Under the pieces are notes generated by a model. That model did no database searches. It saw only the letters and a list, made by a program, of their open reading frames with translations, and was not told the DNA's origin. From Archangium sp. (GTDB taxonomy: Bacteria; Myxococcota; Myxococcia; Myxococcales; Myxococcaceae): 64,000 nt of DNA. Shown here piece by piece: positions 43,554 to 53,000 of this stretch (positions within the stretch are counted from its first letter, which is position 1; every line of letters begins with the position of its first letter). Position numbers and translations under genes: made by a program. Where the stretch lies: the NCBI GenBank assembly GCA_030681645.1, contig JAUXRX010000025.1:62001-126000 (forward strand), read 5' to 3'.

Positions 43554-44435
43554 GTGGCGCACCTCCTCACCAGATCCGTGACGGTGACGCTGGTGCTCGT
43601 CTCTTCTCTGGCGCTGGCTCAAACCGACCCCTCCCGCGTCCTGTCCGACGTGCCGGGCTTCGACTTCTCGCGCCTTCCGCCGCCGGCCAAACGGGAGCTC
43701 GTCAGCGTGCTGACCGACGAGTTCGACTACTGCGGCCGGCCGCTGACCCTGCTCGCCTCGCTCAAGAAGGGCGACGCCTGCAAGCACACCCGGCGCCTGG
43801 TGGGGCTGGGCGCGACGATGGCCGCCGAGGGCTCCGCGGCCACCGAGATCATCGTCAGCCTGAGCAAGTACAACCAGGGCTTCAACAAGACCCGCGGCGT
43901 CTTCAAGCCCGACGAGCGCCAGTGCATGGGCCCGAAGGACGCGAAGGTCACCATCGTCGAGTTCAGCGACTTCGAGTGCCCCTTCTGCGCGGCCGCCCGC
44001 CCCATCCTCGAGGACTACGTGAAGCAGCGCGCCCAGGTGCGCCTGTGTTGGATGGCGTACCCGCTGCCCATGCACGCCAACGGGGTGCTCGCCGGGCAGG
44101 CCGCCCTCTTCGCGCGCGACGCCGGCAAGTTCTGGGCGATGCACGACGCGCTGTTCGACAACCAGCTCTCGATCTCCGAGGACTTCATCAAGCAGCTGGT
44201 GGGCAAGCTGGGCCTCGACGGGAAGGCCTTCGAGAAGGCGGTGGCGGCGAAGAAGTACGTCGACGAGCTCGAAGCGTCGAAGGAGGCCGGCAAGAAGGCG
44301 GGCGTCGACTCGACGCCGTCGATCTTCGTCAATGGGCGCAAGTACCCTCTCGGGCTGAACGTCGAGTCCCTGTCATTGGCGGTCGATGACGAGCTCGACT
44401 GGATGACCGGCAACAGCGCCTGGCCCTCGAACTGA
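43554..44435 (+). CDS. DsbA-like thioredoxin-fold protein, exported, 293 aa
   Basis: A signal peptide (LTRSVTVTLVLVSSLALAQ) precedes a Cys-containing N-terminal part (EFDYCGRPLT, GDACKHTRRL) and a thioredoxin fold with the active site SDFECPFCAAARPILEDY (CPFC). The cis-proline site is VDSTPSIFVNGRKYPLG, and the helical insert of DsbA or DsbG is visible (FAHRDAGK-like stretch FARDAGKFWAMHDALFDNQ). It should be a periplasmic thiol oxidoreductase or isomerase. Start: GTG at 43554, chosen by the signal peptide and the promoter; upstream ATGs would overlap the divergent asparaginase start. It is 2 bp from the next gene. Confidence 0.88.
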   Translation: MAHLLTRSVTVTLVLVSSLALAQTDPSRVLSDVPGFDFSRLPPPAKRELVSVLTDEFDYCGRPLTLLASLKKGDACKHTRRLVGLGATMAAEGSAATEIIVSLSKYNQGFNKTRGVFKPDERQCMGPKDAKVTIVEFSDFECPFCAAARPILEDYVKQRAQVRLCWMAYPLPMHANGVLAGQAALFARDAGKFWAMHDALFDNQLSISEDFIKQLVGKLGLDGKAFEKAVAAKKYVDELEASKEAGKKAGVDSTPSIFVNGRKYPLGLNVESLSLAVDDELDWMTGNSAWPSN

Positions 44436-44437
44436 CC

Positions 44438-45787
44438 TTGGACGCGCGATTCCTCGTCGATGCACGCGGCTTCCTGGCTCCGGCAGACGGCGGGAACTCA
44501 CCGCTCCAGGGGCGCACCGGGTATTTCCGGCTGCAGAACTCGTCGCCCGACTGGATCGTGATGCTGCGCAGCCCGGCCCAGGGCGGCATGCAGGAGACCC
44601 GGCCGCGCGTGGTGCTCGCCGGTGACTGCGGCGCGTTCCACCTCGCCGACCTCATCGCCTTCCTCGGCCAGTCGCGGTGGACGGGCGTGCTCCGCGTCAC
44701 CGCGCCCTCGGGGGAACGCAGCCTGCTGCTCAAGGACGGCGACGTGCGGTCGGCCGCGAGCGACTCCTCGGGCGATCGCATCGGCGAGGTGATGGTGCGC
44801 CTGGGCTACGTCAGCCGCGTGGCGCTCGAGAAGGTGCTGGCCGAGTCGCCGCCCTCGCGCATCGGCAAGGCGTTGGTCGAGCGGGGCCTGATCAAGGCGC
44901 ACGATCTCTACAAGTGCCTCAATGAGCAGATCAGCGAGATCTTCCACGGGATCATGCTCTCGAAGGACGGCGCGTTCGCCCTGATCGATCAGGAGATCGA
45001 CGAGAAGGCGCTCACGCACAACCTGTCGCTGTCGATGAACGGGCTGCTGATGGACAGCATCCGGAAGATCGACGAGCTGGCCCAGTTCCGCAAACGCATC
45101 CCCCACGGGCGCATGTACGTGCTGCCGCGCAAGCCGGCGGAAGAGGAGCTCGAGCCCGAGGAAGCAGCGGTGTTCGCGCAGGTCGACGGGCGCCGCACGG
45201 TGATCGAGGTCGGTCAGCTGGCGCGCTTCTCGGAGTTCGACGCCACCCGCATCGTGCACCACCTGATGGAGATGGGGCTGGTGAAGGTGGTCGAGGCGCT
45301 CGCCGCGCCGGCCGTGCCCGTCTCGTCGCAGTCGTCGGTGGTCGAGCCGGTGGCGGCGATCCCCAAGAAGCCGGTGCCTGCGCCCCCGCCGAAGCCGGTC
45401 GCGCTCTCGCCCGAGGTGGTGGTCGAGGTGTTCAACACCATCTTCCGCGAGGTGCGCGACGAGGTGGCGGCCCGCGGCACGCTCGAGCCTTTCCTCATCT
45501 CGGCCAACGCGGCGCTCAAGGGCAACGGCGTGTCGACGTCCCCCGTGCTGACCGGGCTCATGTTCTCTGACGACGGCAAGCTCGACGGCGCGCAGTTGGT
45601 CTCGCGCTACGAGCAACTGACCACCGAGGGGCACCTGGGCGCGGAGCCGATCGTCTCGCTCAAGCAGGCGCTCTCTGACGTGATGTTCTTCCTCCTCTTC
45701 CAGGCCGGAGAGCTGCTCGAGTCGGCCGCCGATGAAGAGCTGGCCCGCCGGGTCAAAGAGCACCTGGCCGCGCTCGAGCCGAAGTGA
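44438..45787 (+). CDS. DUF4388-domain protein, 449 aa
   Basis: DUF4388 (PATAN-like) proteins are common in myxobacteria and are thought to be signalling adapters. The central domain begins near residue 58 with RVVLAGDCGAFHLADLIAFL, GQSRWTGVLRVTAPSGERSL and LLKDGDVRSAAS. Repeated helical units follow (RIGEVMVRLGYVSRVALEKV, RIGKALVERGLIKAHDLYKC), typical of the type II secretion-like GspE N-terminal fold, then a Pro-rich linker (PKKPVPAPPPKPVALSPE) and a C-terminal helical part. The start is a TTG at 44438, 2 bp after the DsbA-like stop; a start at ATG 44563 would cut the N-terminus. A second messenger role is possible but not shown. Confidence 0.82.
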   Translation: MDARFLVDARGFLAPADGGNSPLQGRTGYFRLQNSSPDWIVMLRSPAQGGMQETRPRVVLAGDCGAFHLADLIAFLGQSRWTGVLRVTAPSGERSLLLKDGDVRSAASDSSGDRIGEVMVRLGYVSRVALEKVLAESPPSRIGKALVERGLIKAHDLYKCLNEQISEIFHGIMLSKDGAFALIDQEIDEKALTHNLSLSMNGLLMDSIRKIDELAQFRKRIPHGRMYVLPRKPAEEELEPEEAAVFAQVDGRRTVIEVGQLARFSEFDATRIVHHLMEMGLVKVVEALAAPAVPVSSQSSVVEPVAAIPKKPVPAPPPKPVALSPEVVVEVFNTIFREVRDEVAARGTLEPFLISANAALKGNGVSTSPVLTGLMFSDDGKLDGAQLVSRYEQLTTEGHLGAEPIVSLKQALSDVMFFLLFQAGELLESAADEELARRVKEHLAALEPK

Positions 45788-45818
45788 AGCAGAGCTGGTT
45801 GATGGAACTCGCGAGACC

Positions 45819-45844
45819 GTTCACCCCGAGCGAAGTCGAGGGGG
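45819..45844. repeat. REP-A repeat, copy 3
   Basis: TTCACCCCGAGCGAAGTCGA followed by GGGG, between the DUF4388 and truD genes. The remainder of the 115-bp gap shows no other element. Confidence 0.8.
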
Positions 45845-45902
45845 CACTGCGCCCAGCCCTCGATTCTGCTCGGGATCAACGGGCCCGAGGCTGGGAGCGG
45901 TC

Positions 45903-46922
45903 GTGAGCGGCGAGCTCCCCACACTCACGCGCGAGCTCCCCGGCTGTGGTGGGGTGTTCAAGGCCACCCCCGAGGACTTCGTGGTCGAGGAGATCCCCGC
46001 CTACGAGCCTTCCGGCGAGGCGGACTGCGAGCACCTCTTCCTCTGGATCGAGAAGCGGGGCCGCTCGACGCAGGACGTGGCCAAGGCGCTGGCGCGGCAC
46101 TGCGGCATGCAGGAGAAGGACGTGAGCTGGGCGGGGCTGAAGGACCGCCAGGCGGTGACGCGCCAGTACCTCTGCGCGCCCGCGCGCTACGTCGAGCCGA
46201 AGCTGGCCACGTTCGCGCTCGAGGGCGTCACGGTGCTGAGGACCGCGCGGCACCGCAACAAGCTCAAGGGCGGGCACCTGCGCGGCAACCGCTTCGAGCT
46301 GGTGGTGCGCGGCGTGACGGACCAGGCGGTGGCGAAGGAGGTGCTCGCGCGGCTGGTGCGCCTGGGCATTCCCAACTTCTTCGGCGAGCAGCGCTTCGGC
46401 GTGGGCGGCGACAACGCGGAGAAGGGAAAGCGGATCCTCCAGGCGGGTGGGCGGCACCGCGATCGTTTCGAGCGGAAGCTCTTCCTCTCGGCGTACCAGT
46501 CAGACCTGTTCAACCGCGTGCTGGCCCGGCGGCTCGAGGGCGGCACGTTCGCCACCGCGCTGCAGGGTGACGTGCTCAAGAAGAACCTCACCGGCGGTGA
46601 GTTCATCTGCGCGGAGCCGGCGGTCGATCAGCCGCGCGTGGACAGCCTCGAGGTGAGCCCGACCGGCCCGCTGTTCGGCCCCGAGATGCGGCGGCCCGAG
46701 GGCGTGGTGGATGCGCTCGAAGAGGCGGTGCTCACCGAAGAGGGCATCACCCGCGAGCTGTTCGTCGCCGGCGGCAACGAGACGATGGGCGCGCGCAGGC
46801 TCTTGCGCATCGCGATGGAGCTGGAGAGCGCGGAGGCGGAGGGCGACGTGCTGCGCCTCAAGTTCTCGCTGCCCGCGGGCAGCTACGCGACCGTGCTGCT
46901 GCGCGAGCTGCTCAAGGACTGA
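45903..46922 (+). CDS. truD: tRNA pseudouridine(13) synthase, 339 aa
   Basis: TruD makes pseudouridine 13 in tRNA(Glu) and a few others. The catalytic Asp81 is in SWAGLKDRQAVTRQYL, close to the family's usual position. Other motifs are FKATPEDFVVEEIPAY near the N-terminus, GIPNFFGEQRFGVGGDNAEK and SAYQSDLFNRVLARRL. The C-terminal part contains the TRUD-type insertion (EEGITRELFVAGGNETMGAR) and ends SYATVLLRELLKD. The start is a GTG at 45903; the longer reading frame to the left is translated REP-A and has no similarity. Confidence 0.94.
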   Translation: MSGELPTLTRELPGCGGVFKATPEDFVVEEIPAYEPSGEADCEHLFLWIEKRGRSTQDVAKALARHCGMQEKDVSWAGLKDRQAVTRQYLCAPARYVEPKLATFALEGVTVLRTARHRNKLKGGHLRGNRFELVVRGVTDQAVAKEVLARLVRLGIPNFFGEQRFGVGGDNAEKGKRILQAGGRHRDRFERKLFLSAYQSDLFNRVLARRLEGGTFATALQGDVLKKNLTGGEFICAEPAVDQPRVDSLEVSPTGPLFGPEMRRPEGVVDALEEAVLTEEGITRELFVAGGNETMGARRLLRIAMELESAEAEGDVLRLKFSLPAGSYATVLLRELLKD

Positions 46923-46942
46923 ACCCTGATCGAGTTCAGCCG

Positions 46943-46966
46943 CCCACCCCGAGCGGAGTCGAGGGG
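46943..46966. repeat. REP-A repeat, copy 4
   Basis: CCACCCCGAGCGGAGTCGAG followed by GGG, 20 bp after the truD stop. Beyond it the sequence changes to an AT-rich stretch (about 47009-47050) upstream of the RHS gene. Confidence 0.75.
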
Positions 46967-47048
46967 AAGCCTCGAACTCACTCGACGTAGACGGGCTCGA
47001 CGCCGCGAACTCATTAAAATGTCCAAATAATCACACAGATGGTTGTTA

Positions 47049-47086
47049 TTGACGCCCCCCCCCCCCGCATGAAGTATCAATCTTCA
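47049..47086 (+). promoter_or_regulatory. RHS promoter with poly-C tract in the spacer (candidate phase-variable)
   Basis: A -35 TTGACG (47049-47054) and -10 TATCAA (47075-47080) are 20 bp apart; the spacer begins with 12 C (47055-47066). The -10 ends 6 nt before the ATG at 47087, as at vapB and higB. Loss of three C would restore a 17-bp spacer. This is inference from spacing alone. Confidence 0.55.
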
Positions 47087-50000
47087 ATGCGCAAGAGCTT
47101 GGTGGTGGTGATGGTGGTGGCGGCGATGGGCGTGCTGCCTGGCTGCGAGCAGCAGACGACGACGACGAGCGTCGGCGTTTCACGGGCAGGGCTCGAGCAG
47201 GCGCCGAGAGACAACATCTTCAGCCGCGCCGTCGCGCAGGAGCCGGTCGGGGCCGCGTGGATCATGGTGCCTGAGGCCGACTACGTCGCGGCGCTCAAGG
47301 GCGTGAGCGGGGCACAGAGCCCTGTTGGCGAAGAGCTGATCGGCGCCTTGAGCGTCGCTTCGGCGGCGAACGAGTCGTGGACCTCCGGCGTCACGGCCAT
47401 CAACCCGAAGGAGGGGGCTGTCGAGGGCGTGCACTGGGTGGTCGTCACCGACGCGCAGAGCCTTGCCGACGGCCGAATCATTGCCTCGCAGTTTCGACTG
47501 GGGCTGGTGAGGTTGTCCTTCAACGCGAGCTGGTCTGCGAGCGGCGAGCTGGCCTTCACGAAGGAGGTCGGGGCGATGGGCGCAGGCCGATGCTGCGGCC
47601 CCACCGTGTTGTGCAACAGCCCCCCGGGGAATCCCGGCCCGTGCGGCAAGGGCGGGTACTGCGGCGCGGACGCCTGGGTTTTGAATTCCGACACTGGCGC
47701 GGCCGGTGCGGGTGGCCACGCATCGCGCCAGATTGAGCTCTACGCAGAGGGGCTGCCGCTGCCAACGGACTGCCATGCGCGTCTGGCCCCCAGCTGCACG
47801 AACACCAACTCCATGTGCGGCAAGGAAGTGGGGATCAGCATCGCGGGGGACTGGGACTCGACGCTTCCCAACGGGACCGGCGCCTGCGGGGGCGTGGGAG
47901 AATCTCCAGTCGGGGGCAGAAGCCCGCCGCCCTCGTGTCTCTACGCGAACTCGGTCGGGGTCAGCGCCACGCCGACAGGCGAAGGCCGCAGCGTTGCGTT
48001 GGCCGGAGGCCGCTTCGCAGTCTGTGATGGCCGCTGCTTCGAGTGCGAGTCCCTGATGGGCGTGGGCATCGACTCCAGAGACCACAAGAAGTTCCGGCCA
48101 CGGCAGTGCGACCTCGTCAAGACTGCGCCTCCCGGCTCGCCCGGTGCCCCTGGCTCCGGGGTCTGCACGGCCGCCAGCTCGAGTGAGATCCTCGCCGAGA
48201 CCGCGCAGCTCCGCATCCAGATTGAGTTCTTCGGTGGGCCCAACGGCATCGGGACCCATTGTGAGTTCATCAACAACCAGGGTCTCGAGATGTGCACTTC
48301 GTGCGACCTCGAGGGCTGTCGCACGTACGCGCGCCGTGCCGGCGTCGAGTACCCGCCGCCGGGGAACCACCAGGTCTCGAGGGCTGACTCAGCCACCTCG
48401 GGCACGGGTGCAATCTCTGTAAGCAATACGCGCCAAGCCGATCGCACCCTGGCGGACGGGCCGCCCTCCGCTGGCATCGGACCCGGCGGGCCCATGGGAC
48501 CGCTGGTCGGCGCGGGCGGGGCCGCCGATGAAGGCGCGACGCCGCAGCAGAATGTCGAGAACGATGACAAGACGACGAAGGCAGACCCGATCGCCCTGGG
48601 CTCAGGTGCGTTCGAGCTGTCGCAGACCGACCTCAGCCTGCCCGGGCCGGTGCGCCCGCTGGAATTCACGCGGAGCTACGACTCGCGCAGCAATCACCGC
48701 AGCACCCTGGGAAGCAACTGGACCCACAACTGGGACGTCCGGGTGGTGCCCCTCAATGACTACAACCGCCCCTCCTGGGTCGATCCGTTCTGCGCGGGCT
48801 CGCCCGAGGAGACGACCTGTCTCATGCTCCACATCGGGGCCACGGAGCGGCTCTTCACCCTCGACGTGACGACCGGCGTGTACACCCCGCAGGCGGGTGT
48901 CTTCTCGTCCATCACGAAGATCGCGTCCGGCTGGCGCCTGGTCGGCGCCGACATGCACCGCATGGAGTTCGACGCGGACGGCTACCTCGTGCTCGACATC
49001 GACCGCTTCGACCACGGCTTCATGCTCGAATACGAGTACACGCCGCAGGGAGAGGCCTTCAACACGTACTGTCCCCGAGAGCTGCCGCGGCCCTCTCGAA
49101 GCTCGGGCACCATCCTCGACCCCAGCGGGCCCCCCGGCGGCTTTCAGGCGTCTCACGCGTTCTGCCAGGTCCTGGGCGGTCTCGTCGGTCAGCGTCGGCC
49201 CTCCGACTATCGACTGCTGGCGGGCGATGAGTGGTCGCTTGCGGGCCACTGGCCGACCACCCGGCTGCCCTACTTTGCCCGCCTGATGGACGGGGTCGAC
49301 ACGAGCGGCTCGTCGTTGCCGGGCCGGAACGGCTCGCCAATGCCTTGGGGCGCCTCACTCAAGCGCGTGACGCGCACCCGCGAGATTGCCTCGGTCGCGT
49401 ACGTTGGCGCCGATCGCATCCCATCGCCCGTGGCCGGTGGGCGCGCGCTGCGCTTCACCTACGCACCCGAAGGACAACTCCTGTCGGACGGCCGGCTCGA
49501 AGACGGAAACCTGCTGGAGCGCGTCTCGGTCGAGAACCAGCCGCTCAGCGTGTCCTTCAAATACGACGTCCCCACGCCGGCGAACGCAGAGACTGCCTGG
49601 CTGAACGAGGTCCTGCTCCAGAGCGTCACGCGCGAAGATGGCCGCTTCACCCGCTTTGAGTACGGAGTGGACAAGCTGGACGCCAGCAAGCTCACGCTCG
49701 CGGCTGACCGCTACCGGGAGTTCGTGCGCGCGCAGGTGAACTGCACCTCCTACACCAACGACCACTGCGGGAAGCCCGTCTTTTCCACCTTCACCCGCTA
49801 CAACATCGAGTCCGAGGTTGCGAGCTACCGGGCCGCCCTGCTGTCGCAGGCCGCTGACAACATCTCGCTCGTGGCTCGGGGCTCCATCGTCGAATCAGAG
49901 ACGCGCTATCAGGTCGACCCCTTCTCGCCGAGCTTCGACAGGGCCACCGCGCAGCGCTGGGGGAGTTCGTCAGTCGCCCCGACGCCGCTCACAGGCACCT

Positions 50001-53000
50001 TCACCACCACGCTGCCGGAGGCCCACCTCGAATACGCCGAGGCGATGCCCATCAACGATGGCGCGGACGACGCCACCACGGCTTTCGTCGGCGCGCTCTT
50101 CGCGGCGCGCTACCCGCTCGAGACAGCCCCCGCCGGAGCCGTGAGTGCGGCCGGCTCGAAAGGCATGTTGCTCGCGCCCGACTCCGCGGACGGCACCCGC
50201 ATTCCCAATCGGTACCCGATGCTGGCCGAAGGCTTCTTCGTGCCTCAGGTCAAAGAGCCCATCGTCCCCGCCTGCAAGAACTCCCGGCTGCCCTGGCTGC
50301 GCTCGCGGCTGGCGGGCTACGCGCCCAGCCTCGACTACTTCGACCCCGACGCGCCCGCTGTCGAGGGCAGCACGCCGGGCGTCGACCTCGAAGCCTCGCT
50401 CAAGCGCAGCCGCCTCTCGTGCGCGTCGTTGGCGATGGCCCAGACGTGGGACGCGCGCCACAACGACCTGCAGTGGACGTGGGCGAAGGACGGCAACGGC
50501 GAGATGCAGGCGACGCGGGTGCTGGGGCGCCGGGCGAAGACCAACGGCAACGCCAACCGCATCTGCGCCTGGTCACGGGTGACGGACAGAGACGGAGTCG
50601 CCCACCTCAATGGCCTCAACTACCAGGGCCGCACCCTGGTGGATGCGGTGCAGTTGAGCACCAACGACTGGCGCGTCGCAGAGACGCTCTACAACGCGGA
50701 CGGCAACGTCATCTCGCAGCGGCGCACCATGCCCATCGCGGCGAGCTGGGCGCCGGCCTCGGGTGACACTCAGTACGAGTACATGGATGTCTACAAGGAT
50801 GGCACCGGCCAGCTCTTCGAGCCGTTGCCCTTCTATTGGTCGCGCCGCGGCAACGTGACGCAGGTGATCGAGCGGCCTCGCGGACTCGTCGAGGACTACA
50901 AGCAGAACTCGACCGCGCCACCGACGACGCCCACCGGCCGCTTCGTGCGCTACGCGTACGAGCCCCTCTTCAACCAGGTGAGGCAGGTGGTCTCGGGCAG
51001 TCTGCCGGGCGGAGTCGTCGACTCCGTCGTCGACGTGACCTTCGACTACCAGGAGGGCAACGTGGGGGCCCTCACGTCCCTGCTCGAGTACCAGCAGACG
51101 CTGGGCTTCCAGTACCAGGTCACCCTGACGACGGTCGGCAGCGTGACGACCGCCGAGCTGAACGCAGGCACCGCGCTGGAGTGGCCGGTGTCCTTCGACC
51201 TGGGCGATCAGAACGCTGACCTGCTCGTCGGCTCGACGGTGCTGGGGCTGCCGGTGAAGGTGGTGGCCAACGGGGAGACGACCCTCTATCGCTGGAACGA
51301 GGGCGGCCGGCTCACCTCGCTGCAGCGCCCCGACGGCACGGAGCTGCGTAACGAGTACTACGCCTACGGCGTCGGCTCCGGCGCGTCGGCGGAAGGAGAC
51401 CGCGCGCTGCTGGCGAAGCAGCACCACGTCGGACGAACCAGCTGGTGGGCCAACCCCTCGCTGGGCGCGGGCTGCGCGGCGCTTTCAGGGCCGTATCAAT
51501 GGCTGCTGCCCGCGGGGTGCAGCGCGAGCGAGCTCCAGTCGGTGCTCAAGCTGCCCGCCGAGGCGGTGGCTCACATCATGGCCCCCTCGCTCGATGGCAC
51601 GCTGACGCTCGAGTACGACGTCCGCGGACACCTTCGGCGGCGCGTGGAGCCTGACGGGCGCGTGCTGGTCTGGGAACGAGACGTCGACGGCCGCGTCACC
51701 GGCGAGTCGCTGTCCGACGGGACCGTGCTGCACTCCTCGCTCGAGATTGCGTACGACACGCTCAAGCGCCCGACGACGTGGACCTCCAAGGACGCAGCCG
51801 GCGCCGTCATCGGCAAGCTGGTGAAGGCGTGGGATGAAGAAGACCACGTGCTGGTTGACTGCGCGGAGTGGAACGCCGGCGCCTGCACCAACGTGGCGCA
51901 CGGAGACTCGCCCGCGGGGGCTTCGGCGAACTCCTATTATTACACGCGGGAAGGGCGACTGGAGCGGCAGGTCGACCCGGAGGGTGCGCAGCTCGAGTAC
52001 GTGCGCGACGCGCGTGGCTGGGTGCTTCGCACCATCGCCAGCGCCCCGGGCGAGCTCACCCGTGAGTCGTGCACCACCTGGGACGACGACGCCAACGTCA
52101 CCCGCACGGACTTCGGGGGCGGCTGCGGGGCGGGCGTGCTCTCAGAGACGCGGGGGTACGACGGCTTCAACCGCCTCACGTCGCTGCGCGACACGCAAGG
52201 CCGTCGCTTCACCGTGAAGCACTCGAGCCGCGACCTGGTGCTGGAGGTGGCTTTCGTCGGCACGCCGTCGTGGAAGACGAGCTGGACGTACGATGCGTTG
52301 GGCCGCGTCCGCGACGAGACGCTCAACGGCACCCTGGTCGAACAATACAAACGCGCGCCCGGTGGGCTCGTCGTAAGCGCGCAGAGCTACGGGCGCTCGG
52401 CCGTCTTCACCACCTACGACGCCGACGGCAACGTGGTGTGGCAGCGCGACGCCGACGCGCGCATCACCAGCGTGTACACCTCGCGGCCCAACAGCCGCGA
52501 GCGAACGGCCTCCACCGTCCGCACCGAGGGCGGGGCGCTGCACACCACGTCGTCCGTGAGCACTTTCGCAGTAACGGGCCTGCCCGCGACGACGGTGGAG
52601 ACGGGGGAGAGCACCACCGCGACCCGACTGTCACGCACCACCACCTTCGTGCACGACGCGAAGGGCCTGCTGCGCCAGCGCGACGATCCCGACGGGGCCG
52701 TGGTGGAGTTCGTCTACGACTTCGGAGGGCGGCTCGAGCTGAAGAAGGAGCACGTGCCCTCGGGCTTCGAGGAGACGAAGTACGGCTATGACAAGCGGGG
52801 GGCGACTGCGTGGATTCTCGACCCGAAGAATGAGACGACGAGCGCGACCTACACCGGCTTCGGCGAGCTGAAGACAAGGACGTCTCCGGGCGCGGGCGGC
52901 GCGGTGGTGGCGCAGTTCTTCTACGACTCGCTGGGCCGCACCACGGAGGAGCACCTGGGGGCCTCGCGGCTTGGCTACACGTACAACGCGAGGGGGCAGT

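Noticed and set aside
47039..47086. RHS start at ATG 47039 or 47069
   Set aside because: The signal peptide begins at 47087, and the upstream codons run through the poly-C tract and the -10 element; kept only as an alternative.
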